A DNA stretch of 64,000 bases from DLAJ01 sp964655525 (GTDB taxonomy: Bacteria; Bacillota; Clostridia; Lachnospirales; Lachnospiraceae), in assembly GCA_964655525.1 (NCBI GenBank), contig CAZZNE010000001.1:325901-389900 (forward strand). Reading direction: 5' to 3'. This document shows, piece after piece, positions 24,801 to 32,589 of the stretch; within the stretch, counting starts at the first letter, position 1; each line of letters opens with the position of its first letter. Made by a program: the position numbers and the translations under genes. Under the pieces are notes generated by a model. It saw nothing but the letters and a program-made list of their open reading frames with translations. It searched no databases and was not told the origin of the DNA.

Positions 24801-25610
24801 GCATCGGGCGGCTATGTGGAGGCGACCGTATCCGACTATTATTCAGCGGATAAATTTTACATCAAGTCGCCGACACAGTATAAATATACCGGCTGGCAGA
24901 CGATCGACAACGCGACGTATTATTTTGATAAAAACGGTAATTATGTAACTGGTAAGCAGGTCATTCAGGGCGTGGAATATACGTTTGCAAACAACGGCGT
25001 GCTTTCCATGGGCAACGGTACGTTCGGTATCGACGTCTCAAAGTGGAACGGCAATATTGACTGGAACGCAGTCAAAAATTCCGGTGTGTCCTATGTCATT
25101 ATCCGCTGTGGTTTCCGAGGGTCTACGCAGGGCGCGTTGATCGAGGACGCCATGTTCCGCAGGAATATCGAGGGCGCGCAGGCGGCCGGCATTCAGGTCG
25201 GCGTATATTTCTATACGCAGGCAGTCAACGAGGTTGAGGCGGTGGAGGAAGCCTCCATGGTTTTGGCACTTGTGCAAAAGTACAGAATATCGTATCCTAT
25301 CTTTATAGATACAGAAGCGAGCGGCGGCAGGGCTGACAGGATCAGCAGGGAAACAAGAACGGCTGTCTGCAGGGCATTCTGTGAGACCATCAGGAACGCC
25401 GGATATACGCCGGGTATTTACGCTTCCAAGAGCTGGTTTAACGATAAGCTGAATACATCGAGCTTAAGCTCTTATAAAATCTGGCTTGCCCAATATGCAA
25501 CGAAGCCGACGTATACGGGCAGATATGATCTGTGGCAGTATTCGGATAAAGGCACGATCAACGGCATAAACGGCAAGGTGGATGTGAATTACAGCTATCT
25601 TGGTTACTAG
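21804..25610 (+). CDS. Large type II membrane GH25 lysozyme with repeats and Ig-like domains
   Basis: About 1268 residues. A cytoplasmic N-terminus carries six 17-residue repeats (RKASADGRS core) at about residues 131-229. One transmembrane helix lies near 283-305. Outside are an Ig-like domain (about 370-475), a Pro/Thr-rich linker (about 555-605), Big2-type Ig domains (about 605-980), a choline-binding-like WQTIDNATYYFDKNGNYVTG unit, and a GH25 muramidase from about 1072 (FGIDVSKWNG, then FIDTEAS with the catalytic acids). GH25 enzymes cut peptidoglycan between MurNAc and GlcNAc. The ATG at 21804 is preferred over 21792 for spacing to TGAGG. It may remodel wall where the polymer is attached. 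Confidence 0.9.
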   Translation: MDQKQQQSRLVQMPYINDEEEELFDPLNLLGEAPSPAEGATKTMGAAGVEAAVETAGTAGTAARDKKTDTPAPVMRKKNAEYANAPTKEVTYETDELPVLKQDDAGISEKPVTVRRPSREGDAAHAGTQPQRKASADGRSVSGSGAAQRKASADGRSVSGSGAAQRKASADGRSASGSGAAQRKASADGRSVSGSGAAQRKASADGRSASGSGAAQRKASADGRSVSGSSTKRKQSVHERDAVEYSDETERSAVRKKKKSEASFGERMRAFFEEKFASFTKMDWLVCGTGVVILLAIIVLVSVYFVRMSDDGESTTTMEDVGHTLADLGFVGESGLLAISDAQQAKQPVITPEADGNADDVPGEQDDPEAVISVRVSLTSVEKDLKVKFTNSATGKLINNAAFRVTLTPSSGSDIVYEDDDMDGIIYHNAMTPGTYGVRVEAPERYEIVECASSVQVRDKIVYEKIEVADEIKSESEVNVALEDTQMNAVIEQETITGTLTDTVEWVESTKTTINNDAGYSEIPKSAITDPALVAGRTFYALAAQGSEGGGNEGGDTSESTEAPEPTNTPEPTDTPSPTPTQTPTPSPSPTDTPTPSPTPTQTPTVSGVTVKGAPSSEMAIGDKANLTAEVSMSQGSTADCTFEWKSSDTNVVSVSGNGASAEITAKAAGSAKITVTVTTAAGEKTAECSITVKATAVTAKTITLDKTTLAMQLGTEQTLTATLEMTDGTKYTDKNHLTWSSSNENVVKVDDSGKLTPVGAGTAKITVTSKDKDSKGNLLTVTCDVTVSTTLSVKLDKDKVDAYVGTKLTLVATVVKDGTTTTSAKQGVVTWSSSDKSIATVDEKTGEITPIKEGTVTISATTVDKDANGYHLTVSCTVTVKKGELTIKMDKDKAELAVGAKLTLVATVVKNGTTATSAVENWVTWSSSDSNIATVNERTGEVTGVKAGTVTITATTVDKDANGNRLSVTCTITVKGTGATDTTTKLKDANGNQVYIKNASGGYVEATVSDYYSADKFYIKSPTQYKYTGWQTIDNATYYFDKNGNYVTGKQVIQGVEYTFANNGVLSMGNGTFGIDVSKWNGNIDWNAVKNSGVSYVIIRCGFRGSTQGALIEDAMFRRNIEGAQAAGIQVGVYFYTQAVNEVEAVEEASMVLALVQKYRISYPIFIDTEASGGRADRISRETRTAVCRAFCETIRNAGYTPGIYASKSWFNDKLNTSSLSSYKIWLAQYATKPTYTGRYDLWQYSDKGTINGINGKVDVNYSYLGY
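22194..22499 (+). repeat. Six tandem 51-bp units in the GH25 coding region
   Basis: Units of 51 bases begin at 22194, 22245, 22296, 22347, 22398 and 22449; the last is cut short. They differ at only a few bases, including Val/Ala alternation, so expansion is recent. Being a multiple of three, copy-number change keeps the frame. Confidence 0.95.
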
Positions 25611-25628
25611 GATCGGGATGCGGAAACA

Positions 25629-25661
25629 TATGGAAGCGCTGATTTAATCAGCGCTTCCATA
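25629..25661. repeat. Perfect 16-base palindrome after the GH25 gene
   Basis: TATGGAAGCGCTGATT (25629-25644) and AATCAGCGCTTCCATA (25646-25661) pair completely around one base. No T run follows, so it may end transcription weakly, stabilise the 3' end, or bind a dimeric protein. Confidence 0.7.
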
Positions 25662-25745
25662 GGAAAGCTTGGGAAAGCCGTGAATATAGATGTCGGCAAT
25701 TTCAAATAGGAAACCGGAGGGACGACCGGAGAAAGGGAATTGAAA

Positions 25746-26831
25746 ATGAGGACGTATCTTGTGACGGGGGGCGCGGGCTTTATTGGCTCGAATTACATTC
25801 ATTACATGTTTCGGAAATATGGGGACGAGATCCGTATCATGAATGTGGATGCGCTGACCTATGCGGGAAATCTGGAAAACTTAAAGGATGTGGAGGGACG
25901 TGAGAATTACACCTTCATCAAGGCGGATATTTGTGATAAGGACGCGATCGCTGAGATTTTTGCAAACAACGAGATCGACCGTGTCGTCAATTTTGCCGCT
26001 GAGAGCCATGTTGACAGAAGCATCAAGAATCCCGAGGTGTTCGTGAGAACGAACGTGTTGGGGACAGCGGTGATGTTAAACTGCGCAAAGGCAGCGTGGG
26101 AGCTGCCGGACGGCAGCTTTAAAGAGGACAAACGTTTCCTGCATGTGTCCACGGACGAGGTGTATGGTTCCCTGCCGGACGATGAAAATGCGTTTTTCTA
26201 TGAGACAACGCCGTATTCGCCGCACAGCCCGTATTCGGCAAGCAAAGCAAGCTCTGATATGCTTGTGAAGGCATATATGGACACCTATCGGTTCCCTGCC
26301 AATATCACGAACTGCTCGAATAATTACGGACCGTACCAGTTTCCCGAAAAGCTGATACCGCTCATGATCAATAATGCGCTGCACGGAAAGAAGCTCCCCG
26401 TATACGGCGACGGCAAAAATGTCCGCGACTGGCTTTATGTGGAGGATCACGCAAAGGCGATCGATATGGTCCAGGAGAAAGGAAGGCTGTTTGAGACCTA
26501 CAATATCGGCGGGCATAATGAGAAGCGGAATATTGAGATCATTCATACGATTTTAGAGTGTCTTCAGGAAATGCTTCCCGATACCGATCCGCGAAAAGCG
26601 CATATCAATGAGAGCCTGATCACTTATGTGGAGGATCGGAAAGGGCATGACAGACGTTATGCGATCGCGCCGGATAAGATCAAAGAGGAGGTCGGCTGGT
26701 ATCCGGAAACGATGTTCAAGGATGGTATTAAGCTGACGATCAAGTGGTATTTTGACCACATGGACTGGATGGAGCATGTGACAAGCGGCGATTATCAAAC
26801 GTATTACGCCGACATGTATTCCGGGAAATAA
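25746..26831 (+). CDS. rfbB: dTDP-glucose 4,6-dehydratase
   Basis: A complete 361-residue RmlB with TGGAGFIGSNYIHYM, AAESHVDRSI, STDEVYG and the catalytic YSASKASSD. It converts dTDP-glucose to dTDP-4-keto-6-deoxyglucose, the second step to dTDP-L-rhamnose. The start is taken as ATG 25746, preceded by GAAAGGG; a TTG six bases upstream is less likely. rmlA follows and rmlC is 4 kb downstream, but rmlD is not seen in the window. Confidence 0.95.
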   Translation: MRTYLVTGGAGFIGSNYIHYMFRKYGDEIRIMNVDALTYAGNLENLKDVEGRENYTFIKADICDKDAIAEIFANNEIDRVVNFAAESHVDRSIKNPEVFVRTNVLGTAVMLNCAKAAWELPDGSFKEDKRFLHVSTDEVYGSLPDDENAFFYETTPYSPHSPYSASKASSDMLVKAYMDTYRFPANITNCSNNYGPYQFPEKLIPLMINNALHGKKLPVYGDGKNVRDWLYVEDHAKAIDMVQEKGRLFETYNIGGHNEKRNIEIIHTILECLQEMLPDTDPRKAHINESLITYVEDRKGHDRRYAIAPDKIKEEVGWYPETMFKDGIKLTIKWYFDHMDWMEHVTSGDYQTYYADMYSGK

Positions 26832-26840
26832 CGATACAAA

Positions 26841-26870
26841 AATGGGAACGGCAGGAGCGTCGTTCCCATT
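26841..26870 (+). terminator. Hairpin after rfbB, weak terminator
   Basis: AATGGGAACG and CGTTCCCATT pair over 10 bases around a 10-base loop. The following CGGTGTGTTTTA is only moderately T-rich, so read-through to rfbA is likely. Confidence 0.5.
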
Positions 26871-26984
26871 CGGTGTGTTTTATCCATGTAGATTTTCGGG
26901 GGCATAGAATCGGAATAAAGGAAGAATACGGGGATAAAACAGATATTTAGTAAAGTGAAACAGAGAAAGGAGAACGGGAATACG

Positions 26985-27854
26985 ATGAAAGGGATCATTT
27001 TGGCGGGAGGCTCCGGCACGAGACTGTATCCGCTCACAAAGGCAATTTCGAAACAGATCATGCCGATATATGATAAACCGATGATTTATTATCCGCTTTC
27101 CACATTGATGCTGGCAGGGATCAGAGACGTTCTGATCATATCGACCGAGAGGGATCTTCCAGTGTTTGAGGATCTTTTAGGGACGGGAGAGCAGCTTGGC
27201 ATGAACTTTTCGTATGCGGTACAGGACAAACCGAGAGGTCTTGCGGATGCGTTTATCATCGGTGCGGATTTTATCGGTGATGACTGTGTGGCTTTGGTTT
27301 TGGGAGATAATATTTTCTACGGACAGAGCTTTTCCCGTGTGCTGCAGAGCGCGGCTGCGCGGGATAAGGGTGCGACAATCTTCGGTTATTATGTCAGGGA
27401 TCCGAGAGAGTACGGCGTTGTCGAGTTTGATGAGCAGGGTATGGCAATCTCCATTGAGGAGAAGCCGGAAAAACCAAAGAGCAACTATGCGGTGCCGGGA
27501 TTGTATTTTTATGATAACGATGTGGTGGAGATCGCGGCAAATGTGAAGCCGTCTGCACGGGGAGAAATCGAGATCACAAGTATCAATAATGAATATTTAA
27601 GGCGTGGGACGCTTCATGTGGAAAAGCTGGGGCGCGGTTTTGCCTGGCTGGATACAGGCAATCATGATGCGCTGTTGGATGCTGCGGATTTTGTGGCGGC
27701 GTTTCAGAAGCGGCAGGGACTGTACATCTCCTGTATTGAGGAGATTGCGTATAAGAGAGGCTTTATTGACAGAGAGCAGCTCTTACGGCTGGCAGAGCCC
27801 TTGATGAAAACGAATTACGGAAAATATCTGACAGAGGTTGCAAATGGATTATAA
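26985..27854 (+). CDS. rfbA: Glucose-1-phosphate thymidylyltransferase
   Basis: A 289-residue RmlA with GIILAGGSGTRLYPLTKAISKQ, DKPMIYYPLSTLMLAGI and LGDNIFYG. It makes dTDP-glucose from glucose-1-phosphate and dTTP, the first step toward dTDP-rhamnose. The start is ATG 26985, with AGAAAGGAG upstream; an in-frame start at 26955 lacks a site. Its stop overlaps the start of the second GH25 gene by 11 bases, so the lysozyme is coupled to sugar nucleotide synthesis. The phosphoglucomutase at 40740 can supply its substrate. Confidence 0.95.
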   Translation: MKGIILAGGSGTRLYPLTKAISKQIMPIYDKPMIYYPLSTLMLAGIRDVLIISTERDLPVFEDLLGTGEQLGMNFSYAVQDKPRGLADAFIIGADFIGDDCVALVLGDNIFYGQSFSRVLQSAAARDKGATIFGYYVRDPREYGVVEFDEQGMAISIEEKPEKPKSNYAVPGLYFYDNDVVEIAANVKPSARGEIEITSINNEYLRRGTLHVEKLGRGFAWLDTGNHDALLDAADFVAAFQKRQGLYISCIEEIAYKRGFIDREQLLRLAEPLMKTNYGKYLTEVANGL

Positions 27855-29340
27855 GTTGATCAGAAGAACAATAATCGTCTGTTCTTTATCAGTGTTGGCG
27901 ATTTTGGGAATTGTGCTCTGGATGAACCGCTACGAAGGCTCTGCCGGGGAGATGCGGAGTACATCCGCGAATGCACCCGGGCAGGCGGGTACGGGGAACC
28001 CGCAGCAGGGAACGGGTTCGGATCCGAGGGCGCAGAATGAGGCGGATTTTACATTAAACGGTGATACGAGAGCATTTCTCAGGGACGAGAACTTTTGGGA
28101 TGACGAGCCGCGGCAGGTATCCGGTGTGGACAGCAATGCCATCCGTCTCTCGCTCATTGCTACGAGCGTGCAGCGGGATCTTCGTTTACAGATCGTGGAT
28201 GCGGACGGAGCGCTCGTGACGGGAGAACCTTTTTTTATCGAGGTGGAGGGCGTCGGCTCCTATAAGGACTTAGACAGGGACGGGATCGTCTATATCCGGG
28301 ATCTGAGCGCGGGCGATTACAGGGTGTCTGTCGCGCCGATCGAGGGCTACCATGTATCCACTTCCTATATGAATGTTCATGTGAATGATAAGGTGGAATA
28401 TAAAGCGATTGCGGATATTGACCTGCTCATTGTCTCCGAGGATGAAATCGATAAGCGCATCGAGGAGGCGCAGGAGCGCGAGATGAATGAAGACCGGGAT
28501 GATACGGAGCACATGGAACTGCTTACCGGACTGGATATGGCGGTCATGGGAATGGACATTTCCAGCTTTAACGGAGAGATTGACTGGGAAAAGGTCAAGG
28601 AGCAGGGAATCGGATTTGTCATCATCCGCTGCGGTTACCGCGGCTATACGTCGGGTGCTTTGGTTGAAGACGCCTGCTTCGTGCGAAATATTTCCGAGGC
28701 CAATCAAGCGGGCGTGCGGGTCGGCGTTTATTTTTTCACACAGGCAGTCAATGAGGTGGAGGCAGTCGAGGAGGCAAGTATGGTCGTTGCGCTCTGCCGG
28801 GATTACCGGGTACAGCTTCCGGTGTTCATCGACACGGAAACCGCGGCGCACGGCGAGGGGAGAGCCGATGGGCTTGACGTGCAGACAAGGACGCTTGTGT
28901 TAAAGGCGTTTTGCGAGACAATCGAGAATGCGGGCTACCGGGCAGGTGTGTATGCGAGCAAAAATTGGTTTTATGAGCGGGTGGATGATTCGCAGCTTAC
29001 CGATTATCTGACATGGCTGGCGGAATATAAGGACAAGCCGACCTATGAGGGAAGTTTTCAATTCTGGCAGTATACCTCGCACGGATATGTGAACGGCGTA
29101 ACGGGGCGAGTGGACTTAAATCTTGGGAACCTGAGCCTTTCCGATCTTGGAGTGATGTGGCGGGGCGATGATGAGATCGAGCCGGAAGCGGAGTCTGAGG
29201 GAGAAGAAGGAGCGGAGCCGGATGTGGTTCCGGAAGGAGAGACCAATCCGGAAAATGCAGATACCGGAGACGGAAACGCGCCGGAGAACGCAGGAGGAGA
29301 AGCGGGCGGAAATGCGGTCCCGCCGGAGGCGGGGACTTAA
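27844..29340 (+). CDS. Type II membrane GH25 lysozyme
   Basis: A 498-residue protein with a transmembrane helix at about residues 8-26, a linker, an Ig-like domain (about 98-200), a GH25 domain (about 234-430; MGMDISSFNGEIDW, FIDTETA and WQYTSHG), and an acidic Glu/Pro/Gly tail of about 60 residues. The Ig-like domain and the GH25 domain both resemble those of the large GH25 protein, so the two are paralogues; this one lacks the cytoplasmic repeats and Big2 domains. The start ATG lies inside the end of rfbA. It probably cuts peptidoglycan at the outer face of the membrane. Confidence 0.9.
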   Translation: MDYKLIRRTIIVCSLSVLAILGIVLWMNRYEGSAGEMRSTSANAPGQAGTGNPQQGTGSDPRAQNEADFTLNGDTRAFLRDENFWDDEPRQVSGVDSNAIRLSLIATSVQRDLRLQIVDADGALVTGEPFFIEVEGVGSYKDLDRDGIVYIRDLSAGDYRVSVAPIEGYHVSTSYMNVHVNDKVEYKAIADIDLLIVSEDEIDKRIEEAQEREMNEDRDDTEHMELLTGLDMAVMGMDISSFNGEIDWEKVKEQGIGFVIIRCGYRGYTSGALVEDACFVRNISEANQAGVRVGVYFFTQAVNEVEAVEEASMVVALCRDYRVQLPVFIDTETAAHGEGRADGLDVQTRTLVLKAFCETIENAGYRAGVYASKNWFYERVDDSQLTDYLTWLAEYKDKPTYEGSFQFWQYTSHGYVNGVTGRVDLNLGNLSLSDLGVMWRGDDEIEPEAESEGEEGAEPDVVPEGETNPENADTGDGNAPENAGGEAGGNAVPPEAGT

Positions 29341-29358
29341 CAGGAAAGGCGTAAAAAC

Positions 29359-30762
29359 ATGCAGAGAATTCGTATTTGGAAAAAAGAATCATTGTTTTAC
29401 GCCGTCCTTGCCGTCATAGGAGTTTGTTATTTTTTTCTGTTAGGTGAGCGTGGGGTGAATTTAGAGAATGATTCGCTCGGCTATATTCATGCGAGCTATG
29501 AACGGGAGCCATTTTATCCGCTCATCATTATGGTGTGCAGGGTGGTATTCGGGGAAAACGGATTGAACGCGGTAGTCGGTCTGCAGGGGATCACAGCTCT
29601 TTTTTCGTGTCTGTTTCTGGCGGTAAAATTGGCGCAGTACTTCGAACTTAAGAGATGGGAATTGTTTTTTTGTTATCTGTTGCTGTTACTGCCATTCGGA
29701 CTGGATACGATGTGGTCTTCGCCCAGAGTGAACTACTCGCACCTGATCCTTACCGAATGTTTTTCTTATTCCTTATTTTATTTCTTTCTTTCCGCAGGGA
29801 TTTGCTATTTACAGCGGGAAAAAAATCATTTATCGTATGTTTGTATGCTCCTGCTTGCCTTGGTAATGACGACGAACCGGAATCAGATGGAGATCTGCTT
29901 TGTGCTGGTCGTTATTCTTTCCATATGGTGGAATCTGATCAGACTACGTAAAAGGTTGTGGAAGAAATGTTTTTTGGAGATCATAGGGGTGGCTGCGGCT
30001 GTAGCGTTGACCGCGTTTTTAACGTTACTCTATTGTTATGTGCAATGGGGGTATTTTGAAAAATCCTCTGAGAATACGTTTACGATGATGTCGAACCTGC
30101 TCTACACCTCAGACGCGGAGGATGCGGCGCTGTTTGAAGATGAGGATGTGCGCGAGGTTTTTTCGGAGCTCTATGCGCAGGCAGAGGAAAACGGATGGAC
30201 GCACCACAATGCAGGGGAAGGATGGTATGCGAACGGGGAGGCCGTGGCGGACAGCCATGACCGCATCAAATATTCTGTCATCCGGCCGTTTTTTCAGCAG
30301 TATGTAACGGAACGCGGAATGGAGCCGATGGGTTTTGAAAGCGATCGGATAAAAAAAGCGGTGTCAAAGGAAATTCAGGATGTGTTGTTCCGGGCGCATG
30401 TATGGGAGTGGGTTTATAATGCTTGCTGCATGATGCCGAAAGGCTTTATCCTTTCCGTCATTCCGATCATTCCCCAAGGGTTTTATCCGTTTGCGGCCAT
30501 AGGAGCGGTCGTGGCGTGGGGGATTTTCCTTGCGGCGGGCTGCTGTTTGCTTTTTCGTAAAAAATACCGCGAGAAGGAAAGCGGACTCATTGCGTTTGCG
30601 ATTCTGATCGTCAGCTTTATGGTAATGAATGTGGCAGGGATTTGTTTTGTGATCTTTGTGCAGTCCCGCTATTTGAGTTATACACAGGGTATGTTTTGGA
30701 TCGTTTGCTTTCTCATGCTGCGCGCGCTTTATCGCGGGGGGAAAACGACAATGCAAGAATAA
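29359..30762 (+). CDS. Polytopic membrane protein, possible GT-C glycosyltransferase
   Basis: A 467-residue protein with about ten hydrophobic segments. After the first helix is GVNLENDSLGYIHAS, an acidic motif in the first outer loop like that of GT-C transferases, and a soluble loop of about 110 residues lies between helices at about 230-340. Polyprenyl-phosphate-sugar-dependent GT-C enzymes add side branches to glycans outside the cell, and DPM/GtrB-like donors are encoded at 7414 and 14190. The assignment rests on topology and one motif. It begins 18 bases after the GH25 gene and ends 17 bases before rfbC. Confidence 0.5.
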   Translation: MQRIRIWKKESLFYAVLAVIGVCYFFLLGERGVNLENDSLGYIHASYEREPFYPLIIMVCRVVFGENGLNAVVGLQGITALFSCLFLAVKLAQYFELKRWELFFCYLLLLLPFGLDTMWSSPRVNYSHLILTECFSYSLFYFFLSAGICYLQREKNHLSYVCMLLLALVMTTNRNQMEICFVLVVILSIWWNLIRLRKRLWKKCFLEIIGVAAAVALTAFLTLLYCYVQWGYFEKSSENTFTMMSNLLYTSDAEDAALFEDEDVREVFSELYAQAEENGWTHHNAGEGWYANGEAVADSHDRIKYSVIRPFFQQYVTERGMEPMGFESDRIKKAVSKEIQDVLFRAHVWEWVYNACCMMPKGFILSVIPIIPQGFYPFAAIGAVVAWGIFLAAGCCLLFRKKYREKESGLIAFAILIVSFMVMNVAGICFVIFVQSRYLSYTQGMFWIVCFLMLRALYRGGKTTMQE

Positions 30763-30779
30763 AGGAGCGGAAGAAAACA

Positions 30780-31343
30780 ATGGGAAAAATTAATGTGGAG
30801 ACATGTGAAATCGAAGGCTTAAAGATCATCACCCCCGAAGTGCGTGGAGATACCCGGGGCTATTTTATGGAGACGTATCAATATAACGACTTCAAGGCGG
30901 CGGGCATTGAGGAAGTATTCGTGCAGGATAATCAGTCGGCGTCGAAAAAAGGTGTTTTACGCGGACTGCATTTTCAAATTCAGTATCCACAGGCGAAGCT
31001 TGTACGCGTTGTCAGGGGAGAGGTCTTTGACGTGGCGGTAGATCTGCGAAAAGGAAGTAAGACCTACGGAAAATGGCACGGCGTGTTACTCTCCGAGGAG
31101 AATAAAAAGCAGTTTTTTGTCCCGAAGGGCTTTGCACATGGTTTTTTAGTGCTGTCGGAATATGCGGAGTTCTGCTATAAATGTTCGGATTTTTATCATC
31201 CGAACGATGAGGGCGGCATCCGCTATGACGATCCGGATATCGGCGTGGAGTGGCCGATTCCCGATGGCATGGAGTTGATTCAGTCCGAAAAGGATACGAA
31301 GTGGGGCGGTATCAAAGAATATACGGAGAATTACAATGAATGA
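30780..31343 (+). CDS. rfbC: dTDP-4-dehydrorhamnose 3,5-epimerase
   Basis: A 187-residue RmlC. It has RGLHFQ with the catalytic His, a KLVRVVRGEVFDVAVDLRKGS strand pair and the PKGFAHGF signature. It epimerises dTDP-4-keto-6-deoxyglucose at C3 and C5. AAAGGAG lies 8 bases before ATG 30780; a frame extending upstream into the preceding gene is rejected. The stop overlaps the ABC permease start, coupling rhamnose synthesis to export. Confidence 0.95.
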   Translation: MGKINVETCEIEGLKIITPEVRGDTRGYFMETYQYNDFKAAGIEEVFVQDNQSASKKGVLRGLHFQIQYPQAKLVRVVRGEVFDVAVDLRKGSKTYGKWHGVLLSEENKKQFFVPKGFAHGFLVLSEYAEFCYKCSDFYHPNDEGGIRYDDPDIGVEWPIPDGMELIQSEKDTKWGGIKEYTENYNE

Positions 31344-32353
31344 AAAGGCGGGTTACGGATATGAGAGCAAAACCCATCATCTCTAAAAAGACGGGAATTT
31401 TGCTGATCACATTGATCGGGACGATTTTCCTTGTGATTTTGTGGAGTCATCAGAATCAGTTTGCCGAGCCGGAGCAGGAGTTGATAAAAAAGATCATCGC
31501 AACGGCGATTGTCGTATTCGGCGTATTTCTGTTTATTGCTTTTTATGATAAGCTGATGGTGCTGCCGGCGGAGCTGTGGCAGAACCGGCGGCTGATCTGG
31601 AAATTGGCGAAGAATGATTTTAAGACGCGTTACGCAGGCTCGTATCTCGGCATGGTATGGGCGCTCGTGCAGCCTGTCGTCACGGTGCTGCTGTATTGGT
31701 TTGTTTTTGGCACGATCATGCAGTCGCGGCAGTCTATCGGAAATACGGAGATTCCCTATGTGCTGTGGCTGACAGCGGGGCTTGTGCCGTGGATGTACTT
31801 TTCGGAGGCGCTTTCAAACGGCACCAATGCGCTGCTGGAGTATAATTATTTAGTAAAAAAGGTCGTATTTAAGATCAGTATCCTTCCAATCATCAAGGTG
31901 TTTGCGGCGACCTTCATGCATGTGTTTTTTGCCTGCGTGATGCTGGTGTTATACTTTTGCTATGGAAATGCGCCGAGTATTTATATGCTGCAGCTCATTT
32001 ATTTCAGCTTCTGCATGTTCATCCTCGTGCTGGCTGCGTGCTATACGACCTGTGCGGTCGTCGTGTTTTTCCGCGACTTAAATCAGATCATCGGTATTTT
32101 TTTACAGATTGGTATGTGGGCGACGCCGATCCTGTGGAATATCACGATGCTGTCTCCGAAGATGCAGATCGTTTTTAAGCTCAATCCGATCTTCTATATC
32201 GTCAACGGGTATCGGAGCGCTTTGTTTGAAGAATCATGGTTTTGGGAGGATTTCTATTCGACCATGTATTTTTGGATCGTGGTCATTTTGCTGTTCGCGC
32301 TCGGAGCGCTGATCTTTAAACGATTAAAGGTGCATTTCGCGGATGTAATGTGA
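31340..32353 (+). CDS. wzm: ABC-2 type polysaccharide exporter permease (Wzm/TagG)
   Basis: A 337-residue ABC-2 permease. Two N-terminal helices precede the core, which begins with RRLIWKLAKNDFKTRYAGSYLGMVWA, the typical amphipathic entry of Wzm/TagG proteins, followed by six helices and a C-terminal FKRLKVHFADVM. It exports lipid-linked polysaccharide with the ATPase encoded downstream. The start ATG overlaps the rfbC stop. The extra N-terminal helices are longer than in many homologues. The gene ends in a hairpin cluster that separates it from wzt. Confidence 0.92.
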   Translation: MKRRVTDMRAKPIISKKTGILLITLIGTIFLVILWSHQNQFAEPEQELIKKIIATAIVVFGVFLFIAFYDKLMVLPAELWQNRRLIWKLAKNDFKTRYAGSYLGMVWALVQPVVTVLLYWFVFGTIMQSRQSIGNTEIPYVLWLTAGLVPWMYFSEALSNGTNALLEYNYLVKKVVFKISILPIIKVFAATFMHVFFACVMLVLYFCYGNAPSIYMLQLIYFSFCMFILVLAACYTTCAVVVFFRDLNQIIGIFLQIGMWATPILWNITMLSPKMQIVFKLNPIFYIVNGYRSALFEESWFWEDFYSTMYFWIVVILLFALGALIFKRLKVHFADVM

Positions 32354-32455
32354 GAAGAACTTCTAAAGCTCGCACCAATGGGTGCTTCGCTAAGAAGTTC
32401 TACGGTTCGCTGCGCGAACCTTTCTCACATCGAAGAATCGCTAAAGCGATTCTTC
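32348..32455. repeat. Hairpin cluster between wzm and wzt
   Basis: An outer 9-base stem ATGTGAGAA/TTCTCACAT (32348-32356/32422-32430) encloses GAACTTCT/AGAAGTTC (32357-32364/32393-32400), an inner GCACC/GGTGC hairpin, and GGTTCGC/GCGAACC (32404-32410/32414-32420). A separate 10-base stem GAAGAATCGC/GCGATTCTTC (32432-32441/32446-32455) follows. The cluster begins at the wzm stop codon. No T run follows any stem. Confidence 0.75.
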
Positions 32456-32589
32456 ACAAAGGTATGGATGCAGGTGCCTTTGCGAATGGCGCGTGCTGAA
32501 CTGTTACGCAATGTTTGCGTCATAGGAGCCGTGCCTTTGCGAATGGAATGTTTGTGCCGCCGCCGGCGGTGTGTGAAAGGGATAGAGCC

